A stretch of DNA of 64,000 nucleotides, from positions 17,799 through 81,798 of the forward strand of contig CAYZUX010000005.1 in NCBI GenBank assembly GCA_964481775.1. The letters are read 5' to 3'. Source of the stretch: OLB16 sp964481775 (GTDB lineage Bacteria > Hinthialibacterota > Hinthialibacteria > OLB16). The position numbers were made by a program, and so were the translations under genes. The notes beneath the pieces are model-generated. The model was not told where the DNA came from. It ran no database searches and saw nothing but the letters and a program-made list of their open reading frames with translations. How positions within the stretch are numbered: position 1 is the stretch's first letter; every line of letters starts with the position of its first letter. This document shows, one piece after another, positions 41,918-51,243 of the stretch.

Positions 41918-42724
41918 ATGATGAGCAAATCCATGACCTGTTCACGTTTCCGCCTGGATCTTCAATATCATGGCGGCTTCTTTCATGGCTGGCAGAGACA
42001 ACCCAACTCCCTCTCGGTCGAAGAGGCTTTGGCAGGCGCTTACGAACGCTTCCTCAAAATCCCTGTCCGAGTGGATGGTTCAGGCCGGACAGACACGGGA
42101 GTCCATGCCCGTCACCAGATCGCCCTGCTTGAAGTGGATAAAGTCCTGCCGCCACAGGCCATCCAGCTGGGGATCCAACCTTTCCTTCCGGAAGGATTAT
42201 CGCTTTTCCGTGTAACTTCGGTCACAGATGATTGGAAACCACGCCCCGCGCTCACTCGTCAATACCGTTACTTTATCTGGAAGCAGGTTCCTCCCCCCCT
42301 TTTCTATCAACCTTTCGCTGCCTGGACTGCTTACACCCTGGACCTGGACCGAATGACCGAAGCTGCATCACTCATGCTGGGAGAGAAGGATTTCTCATCG
42401 TTCCGTGCGGCGGGTTGCACTGCCCTTCACCCCATTCGCCGAGTGGACAAGGTCATGGTGCTCAACCGTGGCCCCTATTGGGAAGTGCGTGTGACAGGGA
42501 ATGCCTTCCTTCGCCAGATGGTGCGAATTATGGTCGGGACTCTCGTGGAGGTGGGAAGAGGGCGCCTGGAGCCGAAAGAGGTTTCCACAATCCTGGAGAA
42601 AAAGAATCGCTCTTGCGCCGGCCCGACGATGCCGGCACAGGGCTTGTTTTTGTGGAGGATATCACTCCCGGGCGATGGAGAGATTGAAGCACCTCCAACC
42701 TGCTGGGAGATACCACTGAGATAA
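41918..42724 (+). CDS. truA: tRNA pseudouridine(38-40) synthase TruA
   Basis: A 268-residue pseudouridine synthase that modifies U38-U40 in the tRNA anticodon stem. The catalytic motif GSGRTDTGVHARHQ contains the conserved Asp. FHGWQRQP, the RQYRYFIW strand, the FSSFRAAGC motif and the NAFLRQMVRIMVGTLVEVGRGRL block are all TruA hallmarks. Length is normal for the family. Tandem ATGs at 41918 and 41921 make the start slightly uncertain. It is followed after 14 bp by the M42 peptidase gene, with which it is probably co-transcribed. Confidence 0.95.
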   Translation: MMSKSMTCSRFRLDLQYHGGFFHGWQRQPNSLSVEEALAGAYERFLKIPVRVDGSGRTDTGVHARHQIALLEVDKVLPPQAIQLGIQPFLPEGLSLFRVTSVTDDWKPRPALTRQYRYFIWKQVPPPLFYQPFAAWTAYTLDLDRMTEAASLMLGEKDFSSFRAAGCTALHPIRRVDKVMVLNRGPYWEVRVTGNAFLRQMVRIMVGTLVEVGRGRLEPKEVSTILEKKNRSCAGPTMPAQGLFLWRISLPGDGEIEAPPTCWEIPLR

Positions 42725-42738
42725 TAGAAGGAGCTTCC

Positions 42739-43806
42739 ATGAAAAAAGATCAGTTGGATTTCTTGAGAAAATTGCTTTCCGCCCATGCCCCATCGGGGTA
42801 TGAGAAGCCGGTTAGAAAGGTCTGGCGTGAGCGGGTGGAGGAATATGCCGATTCAGTGACCACCGATGTGATGGGGAACTGCATCGCGGTGCTCAATCCC
42901 AAGGGGAGCCCCTGTGTCATGCTGGCGGGTCACTGCGATGAGATCGGTTTCCAGGTCTCTCATGTGGATGACAATGGATTCCTCAGTTTCAAGCCCATCG
43001 GGGGACATGATGTGACCCTTGTGCCGGGCCGAAGAGTGCTCGTGCATTCACCCGAAGGGCCAGTTCCCGGAGTCACAGGCAAGAAAGCGATCCACCTGAT
43101 GACCGAGGAGGAACGCAAGAAAGTACCGGAGATCCATGACCTGTGGATCGACATCGGAGCCAGGAACAAGGAAGAGGCCCTTTCGCTGGTCAATATAGGA
43201 GATTGTGTGACGCATGATGTGGGCTTCCAGGAGCTCAGGAATGGATTGGTGGTCTCACGGGCGCTGGATGACCGTACGGGGGCTTTCGTGGCTGCGGAAA
43301 CCCTGGTGGCGGCCTCGAGGAGGAAGAAAAACCTGAAAGCCTGTGTCGTGGCGGTCGCGACTGTTCAGGAAGAAGTGGGTCTGCGTGGCGCGGTCACCGC
43401 GGCTTATGGGGTGAATCCGGCGGCGGCCATCTGCATCGATGTGACCCATGCGACCGATAGTCCCGGGATGGATCAACGGAAATATGGCGTCATCAAACTC
43501 GGATTGGGCCCTACCCTGCCACGCGGAGGATCGGTGAACCCGGAGGTACACCGGTTACTGGTCGAAGCCGCCAAAGCGGGCAAAACCCCATATCAGCTCG
43601 ATGCCGCGCCGGGCCGGGTCGGGAATGACACATGGAGTCTGCAGATCACCCGCGAAGGTGTGGCCACAGGAACAGTGGGATTGCCTCTGCGCTACATGCA
43701 CACCCCCAGCGAGGTCGGTTCGCTCCATGATCTCGAGGCGGCGGTTGAGATACTGACGGGATTCTGTGCCGGATTGACGGGAAAGAGTAAATTCACGCCG
43801 GAATGA
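42739..43806 (+). CDS. M42-family metallo-aminopeptidase
   Basis: A 355-residue di-metal peptidase of the M42 (TET/endoglucanase M-like) family, which trims peptides in large dodecameric shells. Metal and catalytic residues are recognisable: His in AGHCDEIGF, Asp in SRALDDRTG, the Glu-Glu pair in TVQEEVGLRG, Asp in CIDVTHATD, and His in RYMHTPSE. The insertion domain sits between the first two. There is no signal peptide, so it is cytoplasmic. AGAAGGAG precedes the ATG. Confidence 0.92.
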   Translation: MKKDQLDFLRKLLSAHAPSGYEKPVRKVWRERVEEYADSVTTDVMGNCIAVLNPKGSPCVMLAGHCDEIGFQVSHVDDNGFLSFKPIGGHDVTLVPGRRVLVHSPEGPVPGVTGKKAIHLMTEEERKKVPEIHDLWIDIGARNKEEALSLVNIGDCVTHDVGFQELRNGLVVSRALDDRTGAFVAAETLVAASRRKKNLKACVVAVATVQEEVGLRGAVTAAYGVNPAAAICIDVTHATDSPGMDQRKYGVIKLGLGPTLPRGGSVNPEVHRLLVEAAKAGKTPYQLDAAPGRVGNDTWSLQITREGVATGTVGLPLRYMHTPSEVGSLHDLEAAVEILTGFCAGLTGKSKFTPE

Positions 43807-43815
43807 GGAGCCGTA

Positions 43816-43953
43816 GGGGCGCGATTTATCGCGCCCCATAATTTATCGCACCCCCTGTTTCATCGCGCCCCCTGTTTCATCGCGCCCCATGATTTATCGC
43901 GCCCCGCCTTCGGAGAATCGTCCAAACCCCACGGGCGCGATGAATCGCGCCCC
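43816..43953. repeat. GGGGCGCGAT palindrome and direct repeats
   Basis: A perfect 22-bp palindrome GGGGCGCGATTTATCGCGCC(CC) at 43816-43837 is followed by four degenerate direct repeats of TTTATCGCGCCCC with a ~17-20 bp period, and closes with the palindrome GGGCGCGATGAATCGCGCCC at 43933. It fills the convergent gap between the M42 and rodA/ftsW genes and touches the stop of the latter. Confidence 0.8.
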
Positions 43954-45242
43954 TACCCCTCCGTTGTCCGGCACCTCCGGCTGACTGACATCACCACCCC
44001 CAGGGCCAGAAAGTTCGAAAGCAAAGAGCTTCCACCATACGAGAGGAAGGGAAAGGGGATTCCCGTGATGGGGGTCAAACCCATGGTCATTCCCAGGTTG
44101 ACACAGGTATGCGTGAGCCAGAGGCCGATGATCCCGAACACGACTGTGCTTTCCCGCCAGGTGTCGGCACGGGCCGCGTAGCGGATCGATTCAAGGAAGA
44201 GCAGGATCATCAGGGCGAAGAGGATCATGGCACCGATGAATCCGGTCTCTTCCGCAAGGACCGCGAAGATGAAGTCGGTGCGCATCATCGGGATGAAGCC
44301 ATGGCTGCTCTGGAGGCCCTGACCAAGCCCCTGACCAAGCAGACCTCCCGAGGAGATGGCGATCAGCGATTGGCGCAGGTGATAGGCGGCGGGGCTGAGC
44401 TCGCTGACATCCCCATCTTTGCGTTCGATGAAACCGGCCAAGCGGTCGCGCTGGTGAGGTTTCAGCATGTGATTCCAGAGTGGTTTCACCCCCTCGACTA
44501 CCAGAATCACAGTCAGGAGATGCGCCAGGAAGAAGAGCGCCAGGCGTACACGTGATTCCCCCCTCCAGGCGATCAGGAGCAGCCAGAGTGCCACCCCCGA
44601 ACCCCAGATCACCCAGGTCAGAATCTCACCCGGCAAAGCCACCGCCGCCCAGATGGGCACCAGAATCAGAGTCAGATAGCGCCGCGGGACCCTGGAGCCA
44701 TACAGAGATGCCAGCAGAATACCCGGAAAGACCAATGCGGTTCCCAGATCAGGCTGGAGCAGAATCATGGCAGCCGGAACAGCAGCCATTGCGGTAGCCA
44801 ACAGGAAGGCACGAAACCCGGGAGTAGTCTTCAGAGGGCAAAGAATCCGCGCCAGAACCAGCACGGTAAAAATCTTCATGGTCTCGGCGGGTTGGTATCG
44901 TACCGGACCAAAATCCACCCACGAAACCGCCCCTCCACGCTCAGTCCCGATCCATTTCAGAGCATAAAGAAATGCCAGGTTCAGGACATAGAATCCTGGA
45001 GCAGCCGCCACCATCCAGGATAAGGGGAGACGCGATACAGCCAGGGCCAAAAGGACACCCAGCACGCCCCAGATCGTCTGTTTCAGCCAGGGACGCAACC
45101 CATGGAGGTAGTCCGGTTCAGATCCGGACAGGAGATAGACCCCCAGGATCGTGATCCCTATCGCGGGAAGAAGGAGTGGGACTTCCCTCTTCCAGGAGAC
45201 AGGAAGCCCCATCCAGGTGGGCTGTTCTGCCAGTTCAGACAT
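43953..45242 (-). CDS. rodA: SEDS-family peptidoglycan glycosyltransferase (RodA/FtsW)
   Basis: A 429-residue polytopic protein of the shape, elongation, division and sporulation family, which polymerises lipid II into glycan strands. Signature segments: VDFGPVRYQPAETMK, LLQPDLGTALVF, SSHGFIPMMRTDFIFAVLAEETGF and the C-terminal GIPFPFLSYGGSSLL. About ten membrane helices are evident. The long loop KPHQRDRLAGFIERKDG is a RodA-type feature (RIxxFL region), so RodA is favoured over FtsW, but this is not certain. Its ATG abuts the stop of the DUF4139 gene, so they are translated from one transcript. The partner penicillin-binding protein is not in this window. Confidence 0.9.
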   Translation of the reverse strand: MSELAEQPTWMGLPVSWKREVPLLLPAIGITILGVYLLSGSEPDYLHGLRPWLKQTIWGVLGVLLALAVSRLPLSWMVAAAPGFYVLNLAFLYALKWIGTERGGAVSWVDFGPVRYQPAETMKIFTVLVLARILCPLKTTPGFRAFLLATAMAAVPAAMILLQPDLGTALVFPGILLASLYGSRVPRRYLTLILVPIWAAVALPGEILTWVIWGSGVALWLLLIAWRGESRVRLALFFLAHLLTVILVVEGVKPLWNHMLKPHQRDRLAGFIERKDGDVSELSPAAYHLRQSLIAISSGGLLGQGLGQGLQSSHGFIPMMRTDFIFAVLAEETGFIGAMILFALMILLFLESIRYAARADTWRESTVVFGIIGLWLTHTCVNLGMTMGLTPITGIPFPFLSYGGSSLLSNFLALGVVMSVSRRCRTTEG

Positions 45243-46634
45243 CTATGAGCGGATCTGGACTGTGTAGGTGATCACCCCTTCGCCATCGGCGGGAATATCA
45301 ACCGTGAACTCAAGCGTCCTGGCATCTTTCTTCCTGCCCTGGTTGGTAGACTTGATTACCTTCCAGTCTCCCCATTGAGGTTCGGAAATCGTAACAGTCA
45401 CAGGCTCCTGCTTGTGATTGCGCAGCTTGATCTCCCAGGTATCTTCGGTGACCACGCGCGAGACTTCCTTGTGGTCGAGCTGGTTCCGCTCGCCCACGAT
45501 ATCGAAAGCATTGCCGAGAAGGATACGCAGCTGCTCATCCTTGGGTGTGTGATCGATCTGGTCCTCGCCGATGAACTCCAACGAACCATCACTGTCAGCC
45601 TTGAAGGCACGAACCCGTCCCCTGGGCAGAGGCATGCCCATGTTGTTCTCCTTGGAGTTCTTGAACTCCATCTTCACCTCGACCTTCTTTCCAGTCCGTG
45701 AGCCGTCATAAAGGAAGATTTTTTTCGCGGGAACATCATTGGCGGAGAGGAGTTGGACCTGCTTGGTCTGAGCCTGGCCGACCGTGGTGGGGCGCTGGAG
45801 GGTATACAAGTGGTACTCGAAAAAAGCCTTCTCTTCAAACTGGGGGACGGGAGCACTCTCAGCCATCAGGGCAGCATCCGCCCGCATCCTCTTCATGATT
45901 GGCCGGGGTTCGGGAGCACGGTTGACATCGCCCGCGATCAGTTTCAAACGCGCATCCTTGTAGGTGGCCCCCGACTGGTTATCCAGGGTCACCCACCCGG
46001 TGAGATCCACCTCGGTGTCTTTTTCATCCACCACCATCACATAGTCGGCCTTCCAGCTGACTCCGGCGGTCATGTAGGTGACCTGGCAGAGCTGTTCTCC
46101 CGGATTGGCCGAGTAGGTCTGCCACACCAGGGTCGGCTTCGTGATCAATCCCTCCGGCAGTCCAGCCAGCTCGACCTTGAGCAGGTTTTCACCACCGGTC
46201 ACTACCTGGAGTTTCCCCTCACTATCGCGCAGGATCACCCGCCCCTCGGCTTGGGAGAGGAGTGTACCGGTGTAGACCGCCTGATCTTTGGTGAGGAGCA
46301 TGACCTCCTTGTCGAGGTATTTGTCGAGTAGCTTGGTGGGATTGACCAGGTCATACTCGTAGTTCTGTTCGAGAACCTGGGTTCCGATGGGGTCGCTCAG
46401 GCTCTCGAAATGGACCGAGGTGGCATCGATCTGGGCAGCCACATCGCTGAACTTCACCGCTCCATGCCCCTTGGGGATGGTCATCCGGCGGCGGTCTTTC
46501 ACCACCGCAAGGTTGTCATTGTAGACTGTCAACTGGACCCCTTCGGTAGCCCCTGCAGGTGGCGGGGCTGCTTCCTGAGCCAATGATAGGGAACAGGCCA
46601 ACATCACGAGTAACACCGGGAAAAGATAGCGCAT
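45243..46634 (-). CDS. Secreted DUF4139-domain protein
   Basis: A 463-residue exported protein with a signal peptide (MRYLFPVLLVMLACSLSLAQ). The opening VQLTVYNDNLAVVKDRRRMTIPKG and the later VTYMTAGVSWKADYVMVVDE, GWVTLDNQSGATYKDARLKLIAGDVNR and KMEFKNSKENNMGMPLPRGRVRAF are typical of the DUF4139 family (mucoidy-inhibitor-like), a beta-rich protein of unknown role. GGAGG precedes the ATG at slightly long spacing; an in-frame TTG two codons upstream is the alternative. It lies between bshB1 and rodA in one operon. Confidence 0.85.
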   Translation of the reverse strand: MRYLFPVLLVMLACSLSLAQEAAPPPAGATEGVQLTVYNDNLAVVKDRRRMTIPKGHGAVKFSDVAAQIDATSVHFESLSDPIGTQVLEQNYEYDLVNPTKLLDKYLDKEVMLLTKDQAVYTGTLLSQAEGRVILRDSEGKLQVVTGGENLLKVELAGLPEGLITKPTLVWQTYSANPGEQLCQVTYMTAGVSWKADYVMVVDEKDTEVDLTGWVTLDNQSGATYKDARLKLIAGDVNRAPEPRPIMKRMRADAALMAESAPVPQFEEKAFFEYHLYTLQRPTTVGQAQTKQVQLLSANDVPAKKIFLYDGSRTGKKVEVKMEFKNSKENNMGMPLPRGRVRAFKADSDGSLEFIGEDQIDHTPKDEQLRILLGNAFDIVGERNQLDHKEVSRVVTEDTWEIKLRNHKQEPVTVTISEPQWGDWKVIKSTNQGRKKDARTLEFTVDIPADGEGVITYTVQIRS

Positions 46635-46664
46635 GGTCAATGGACCTCCTTATTCGCAACAGGA

Positions 46665-47372
46665 TTACCCCTTCACCCATGGGGCAATATCTTTGATCAA
46701 TAGAGGGCGTGAGGAAACAAATGCCTCCGCCGCCTTGACTCCCGCCTGAGCGCCCCAAGCCTCTCCGAGTGACCGGACATTCTGGAGATAGTCCCACAGC
46801 CCGGTGTGGCGGTACCCATCCGGGAGAGCTGGTGCAAGGAACTGGCTCTCATAAGCTCGCATTGCCTCGAACTTGCCCTCGAATACCGGGGATACATCCA
46901 CCAGGAAAGAGGGCTTAACCTGTTCATGGATCAGGTAATGGAAAAGCGATTGAGGGGAGTGGGAGGGTTGGCCAGTCTGGTACTTGGGGAGGCGCGAGAG
47001 GAAGAAGGCAGCTTCAGTCAGGCGTGCACCGGCGGAATGGTCGGGGTGACGGCCTTCCTCCAGGTTCGCCAATACAATGGAGGGGCAAGATCCCCGGATC
47101 ACCGATACCAGGCATTCCCGTTCAGCTGGCCCATCGGTGACCGCTCCATCAGTGAGGCCCAGATTGACACGGAAAGAGGCATCCAGCCGCCGGGCCGCCT
47201 CACGCGATTCGGCGATACGTTTATCCGCATTTCCCCGGCTGCCCAGCTCACCCCTTGTCAGATCCACTAAACCGATCCGGTAGCCCTGGCTGCGCCACAG
47301 GAGAAGCGAGCCGCCGGACCCGATCTCGATATCATCCGGATGCGGCCCGATGGCCAGAACATCCACTTCCAT
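46665..47372 (-). CDS. bshB1: Bacillithiol biosynthesis deacetylase BshB1
   Basis: A 235-residue LmbE-like zinc deacetylase that would convert GlcNAc-malate to GlcN-malate. The zinc-binding motif AIGPHPDDIEIGSGG lies at the N terminus, and the third ligand is the histidine in LEEGRHPDHSAGARL. The middle section LVDLTRGELGSRGNADKRIAESREAARRL and the C-terminal ESQF segment fit BshB1 rather than mycothiol MshB. The ATG at 47372 is chosen over one 12 codons upstream because it begins the conserved domain. It pairs functionally with bshA at 28404-29570. Confidence 0.9.
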   Translation of the reverse strand: MEVDVLAIGPHPDDIEIGSGGSLLLWRSQGYRIGLVDLTRGELGSRGNADKRIAESREAARRLDASFRVNLGLTDGAVTDGPAERECLVSVIRGSCPSIVLANLEEGRHPDHSAGARLTEAAFFLSRLPKYQTGQPSHSPQSLFHYLIHEQVKPSFLVDVSPVFEGKFEAMRAYESQFLAPALPDGYRHTGLWDYLQNVRSLGEAWGAQAGVKAAEAFVSSRPLLIKDIAPWVKG

Positions 47373-47501
47373 AAGATTTCCATAAACAAAGAGCGGAGAG
47401 GATGGCATGATGGATTTAGATTACTCCGCAACAAGGAGGATTTCGACCCTGATAGTGCTGACCCGCATGACGGAAAGCCGTGCCGCATATCGGCGGTTCC
47501 C

Positions 47502-48092
47502 GGAGTGGCGATTTTAATCGCTTTTCGTGACTCAAGGCGAATAAATTCACTACTCCTGGATTGTCGATACCGCCAGTTTTCCGAGCTCGCCCAGTAGTTG
47601 TACTGCCGGGCGGAACCCTCCTCCCGGAGTGGCGATTTTAATCGCTTTTCGTGACTCAAGGCGAATAAATTCGCTACTCCTGGATTATCGATACCGCCAG
47701 TTTTCTCAGCTCGCCCAGTAGTTGTACTGCCGGGCGGAACCCTCCTCCCGGAGTGGCGATTTNNNNNNNNNNNNNNNNNNNNNNNNNNNNNNNNNNNNNN
47801 NNNNNNNNNNNNNNNNNNNNNNNNNNNNNNNNNNNNNNNNNNNNNNNNNNNNNNNNNNNNNNTGTACTGCCGGGCGGAACCCTCCTCTCGGAGTGGCGAT
47901 TTTAATCGCTTTTCGTGTCTCAAGGCGAATAAATTCGCTACTCCTGGATTGTCGATACCGCCAGTTTTCCGAGCTCGCCCAGTAGTTGTACTGCCGGGCG
48001 GAACCCTCCTCTCGGAGTGGCGATTTTAATCGCTTTTCGTGTCTCAAGGCGAATAAATTCGCTACTCCTGGATTATCGATACCGCCAGTCTC
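47502..48092. repeat. Tandem array of a 124-bp palindromic unit, broken by an assembly gap
   Basis: Unit starts (GGAGTGGCGATTTTAATCGC) fall at 47502, 47626, 47750, then after the gap 47890 and 48014, a period of exactly 124 bp on both sides. Each unit holds the hairpins GCGATTTTAATCGC and GCGAATAAATTCGC, together framed by GGAGT...ACTCC, plus GCCCAGTAGTTGTACTGCCGGGC. Single-base differences alternate between neighbouring units (GATTGTCG/GATTATCG, TTTTCCGAG/TTTTCTCAG), suggesting a 248-bp higher-order dimer. No spacers or gene. The flanks 47409-47501 and 48093-48283 show nothing else recognisable. Confidence 0.92.
47763..47862. other. Assembly gap (100 Ns)
   Basis: Exactly 100 undetermined bases within the repeat array. 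The phase of the array differs by 16 bp across the gap, so the true length is not 100; the number of repeat units is unknown. Confidence 0.99.
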
Positions 48093-48283
48093 GATCCAAA
48101 AATATAATCCCCGATTGAAAAGACTGGCATCCCTGGCCTTCCAAGTGGTAATATAAAAAAACTATCATTGAATGAAGAAGGGACTTGAAAACTCTTTTGA
48201 ATTAGCGCTAATCTATAAAGAGTCGAGTAACTGGCAGTTCCCATGGGGAGAGTCCTGTGGGATGAAAGAGAAGGAGAGCTACG

Positions 48284-48958
48284 ATGTCTATCCGGAAACT
48301 CCGTCAAGGATTCACCCTCATCGAGTTGTTAATCGTCATTGCCATCATCCTTATTCTGATCTCAATCGCTTTACCGAACTTTCTGGAGGCCCAGGCGCGT
48401 GCCCGGCTGGCGCGTGTGAAAGGTGATCTGCGTTCACTCATCACCGCGGTGGAAGCCTTCAGGACCGAGCGGGGAGTCCTGCTCATCGACTTCTGGGATG
48501 ATGTAACCCCAGAGTCTGATAAGCGATGGAGGGAGAAATTTGGACAGGTGGGGCGTAATCCATTGTTCGAATACAAAACATTTGAGGAAGTTTTTTATCC
48601 ACTCACCTCTCCAGCCAGATACATGACCAAAATTCCAATTGATTTGTTTGCTGACATCAAGCGAGAAGTCGGACTTAGCGGCCAAGAGAAGGGAGCGGGT
48701 TACCTCTATTTCGACAATGATCCACTCTTCCCCAAAATCTGTGACCACTATATCGATCGTTTCTTTCCGGGTCATCCGCTCCAGATTGAATCTCGCACTA
48801 GACCAACATACGAGGGGGAATATGGGATTCTCAGCGTAGGACCAGATGGCTGGCTGGGGAACACAAAAGATGGCAAAAATCGTGGGATCGCCTACAGTCC
48901 CACCAATGGAACCATGAGCACGGGAGACATGGTATCCATGTTTAATGGCAGAGAATAG
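48284..48958 (+). CDS. Type II secretion/type IV pilin-like pseudopilin
   Basis: A 224-residue protein with a class III prepilin leader: RQGFTLIELLIVIAIILILISIALPNFLEAQARARLARVKG is the site, with cleavage after Gly and Glu at position +5. The hydrophobic helix forms the filament core. The NFLEAQARAR sequence after it is typical of large families of pseudopilin-like proteins in Planctomycetes-related candidate phyla. The C-terminal domain (GILSVGPDGWLGNTKDGKNRG) resembles the calcium-binding end of GspG-like major pseudopilins. AAGGAGAG precedes the ATG. No other secretion genes are adjacent. Confidence 0.88.
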   Translation: MSIRKLRQGFTLIELLIVIAIILILISIALPNFLEAQARARLARVKGDLRSLITAVEAFRTERGVLLIDFWDDVTPESDKRWREKFGQVGRNPLFEYKTFEEVFYPLTSPARYMTKIPIDLFADIKREVGLSGQEKGAGYLYFDNDPLFPKICDHYIDRFFPGHPLQIESRTRPTYEGEYGILSVGPDGWLGNTKDGKNRGIAYSPTNGTMSTGDMVSMFNGRE

Positions 48959-49147
48959 ATGCGGTACTGTGTCGACAATCACAACCTATCTATAATATTG
49001 ATAAAGTTACCATTATGATTTTACTTTTGCTAGTTTATTCAACAGTGGCATACAAAAAATAATCTTGGCCGCATTCCAAGGTTGTAGTTGTCGTTAGCAT
49101 TATTGCCCATACATATCTGTCTCTTTCAAAAATGATATTAATGAAAG

Positions 49148-49177
49148 AGACCCAGAAAAGAACAACTTTCTGGGTCT
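49148..49177. terminator. Hairpin in the convergent gap between pseudopilin and FG-GAP genes
   Basis: AGACCCAGAAA (49148-49158) pairs with TTTCTGGGTCT (49167-49177), an 11-bp stem with an 8-base loop. It is T-rich past the stem on the minus strand. The rest of the 308-bp gap (48959-49266) is AT-rich and holds no gene that I can support. Confidence 0.7.
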
Positions 49178-49266
49178 TAGGTTTCAACAATCACCAGCAT
49201 CATGATCACAATTGTGTTGTTAACTCATTACTACTCAATGATTTCGTAAAACTATTATGAAGGAAC

Positions 49267-51243
49267 TCAATTTCTTCCCCCATAAAAAACATAAGTTTCG
49301 CCAAGTCCGTTTTTCGCATCAATATCTCCAATTGCTATGTCAGGAAATCCATCATTATTTACATCTCCAATACCGGCGACTGAAAAGTATTCACAGTAAA
49401 CTGACCAACGGTAGAATATAGCATCGGCTGTCTCTGCAATAGGAATCGGAATGGGATTATATGATTGATCATGATTCATAAAATCTCTTCCCTTTCCAGT
49501 TATTAAATACACCGTTTGGCAACCACGAACAATCATGTCATCAAACCCATCTCCATCCAGATCACCTACCTTCGCTATTTCCTCACCCAAATAACTTTCA
49601 AAATCTCCATCAATTATAAGGTCCGCCCCTATATCATAATAACCAGATACCCAAGAAGATCTACCGAGGAAAATGTATATCCTGCCATTTCCGTTATTAT
49701 AATTTGGAGCGCCGATTGCAATATCATCGTATTCATCACCATTAAAATTTCCGATACTTGTTGCAAACACAGCGCTGTCGCTTTCATTCTCACCAACAAA
49801 AGTGCATGTATGGCTCCACGGATCATTTGATTGTCTGCCCAATACCAAATAACATTTACTCGCTTTCCCTGGTCCTGCTGAGGTACTGTTTGACATGATA
49901 AAATCGCTTTTCTCATCATTGTTGACATCTCCAACCGGAGATACACGAAAACCCAGGCCTTGAGAGGCCGACCAACCTTTTATTTGAAGCATCTCATAAA
50001 GATTATACTGATAAGGTGGTACCGTAACCGGACCAAACACAATATAAATAATTCCACTGTTTTCAAGCTCATTTACCTCATTTTTGTTTTTATCATACCC
50101 TGGCGCTCCTATAACGATATCGTTATCACCATCTCCATTAATATCTCCAACTCCCTTTGTAACTCCTGCCATTTCATCTTCTTGTGATCCAAATAATAAC
50201 GATTTCCATTCAGTACTCCACTCCATTTCCGATGACCAATCAATCGATGATCGACCAGGAAAAAGGAAACTATATCCAGGATAGAGATTTGGAGTACCGA
50301 TCAGGAGATCTGCCTCTCCGTCTCCAGTGATATCTCCACAATTTGAAAGCTCAGCAACATTGTAAGCTTGGCTCATCTGATATTCCCAATGGGTTATAGA
50401 TGGATAGCCCGATAAAGATGTGGACGCACTTAATGTAGAACTGCCAAAGACCAAGTGAATAGCATTAGTCATATAAGGCATTCCATCACAAAAGTTCTTA
50501 ATTATAAAATCATCCACTCCATCTAGGTTTATGTCGCCAACACCTGAGATCCGCTCTCCTGAGTGATCATAATAGGTACTAGTACCCACAAATGAAGCAT
50601 CGGAATCATCGAGTGAAATAGACTCATCTTCATCACAATCTAGTCGCAGATTTCCATCATAATTTTCATCTTGATCACCGACCGCATATGCACGAATCGT
50701 ATCAATAACATAATAATTGTTTACATCGATCTGAGGAGCTATAAATCCACATCTGAGATTCTCCACCTGATGAATTGTCCATTCAGGAGCACCGGAAGGT
50801 ACAATAAAATCAGTATAGTTCCATGTATAGGCTGTCGTCATGGAAATTGTCTGAGACGTCAACCAACACCCTGCAAGGCAAATCCTGACTTGAAATGCAG
50901 AGGGAGAACCAACTTTGATACCATAAATACTAACTCTAACTTTATTGACAAAAGGTTTTTGATCTCCACGTGGATCAGAGAACCGAAAAATTTGCTCCTC
51001 TCCAGCATCAGCCGATGTAAGTGTAATACGATTTCCATCGGGAAGCAGAGGTTCCTTGACTCTTTCCCAATTTGATGGCTCATTCCAACCACCATCACCG
51101 CTTAGATTCTGATCGGGTGGCAAAATGTCAAAGTATCCTGAGTAATAGAGGGCATAAGACATGGACGACCATAAAAATATAGAACATGACAACAGCCAAG
51201 CAATTTGTACTGTGGTTGAAAGAAGTTCAGAATTTTGCCTCAT
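49267..51243 (-). CDS. Secreted FG-GAP (integrin alpha-like) repeat protein
   Basis: A 658-residue exported protein. The start at 51243 has GGAGG eight bases upstream and a signal-like segment (AWLLSCSIFLWSSMSYA). After an N-terminal beta domain there are seven or so FG-GAP/VCBS-type repeats with calcium-binding DxDxDG loops: GVGDINLDGVDDFII, NCGDITGDGEADLLIG, GVGDINGDGDNDIVIG, PVGDVNNDEKSDFIM, SIGNFNGDEYDDIAIG, KVGDLDGDGFDDMIV and GIGDVNNDGFPDIAIG. These fold as a beta-propeller used for adhesion or extracellular binding. Base composition is clearly richer in A and T than all neighbouring genes, which hints at acquisition from elsewhere. Confidence 0.88.
   Translation of the reverse strand: MRQNSELLSTTVQIAWLLSCSIFLWSSMSYALYYSGYFDILPPDQNLSGDGGWNEPSNWERVKEPLLPDGNRITLTSADAGEEQIFRFSDPRGDQKPFVNKVRVSIYGIKVGSPSAFQVRICLAGCWLTSQTISMTTAYTWNYTDFIVPSGAPEWTIHQVENLRCGFIAPQIDVNNYYVIDTIRAYAVGDQDENYDGNLRLDCDEDESISLDDSDASFVGTSTYYDHSGERISGVGDINLDGVDDFIIKNFCDGMPYMTNAIHLVFGSSTLSASTSLSGYPSITHWEYQMSQAYNVAELSNCGDITGDGEADLLIGTPNLYPGYSFLFPGRSSIDWSSEMEWSTEWKSLLFGSQEDEMAGVTKGVGDINGDGDNDIVIGAPGYDKNKNEVNELENSGIIYIVFGPVTVPPYQYNLYEMLQIKGWSASQGLGFRVSPVGDVNNDEKSDFIMSNSTSAGPGKASKCYLVLGRQSNDPWSHTCTFVGENESDSAVFATSIGNFNGDEYDDIAIGAPNYNNGNGRIYIFLGRSSWVSGYYDIGADLIIDGDFESYLGEEIAKVGDLDGDGFDDMIVRGCQTVYLITGKGRDFMNHDQSYNPIPIPIAETADAIFYRWSVYCEYFSVAGIGDVNNDGFPDIAIGDIDAKNGLGETYVFYGGRN

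Noticed and set aside
47267..48047. Minus-strand frames through the repeat array and the N gap
   Set aside because: They translate the palindromic repeats (and Ns) and have repetitive, non-protein-like sequence.
47502..48092. CRISPR array
   Set aside because: The 124-bp units abut directly with no unique spacers, and no cas gene is present.
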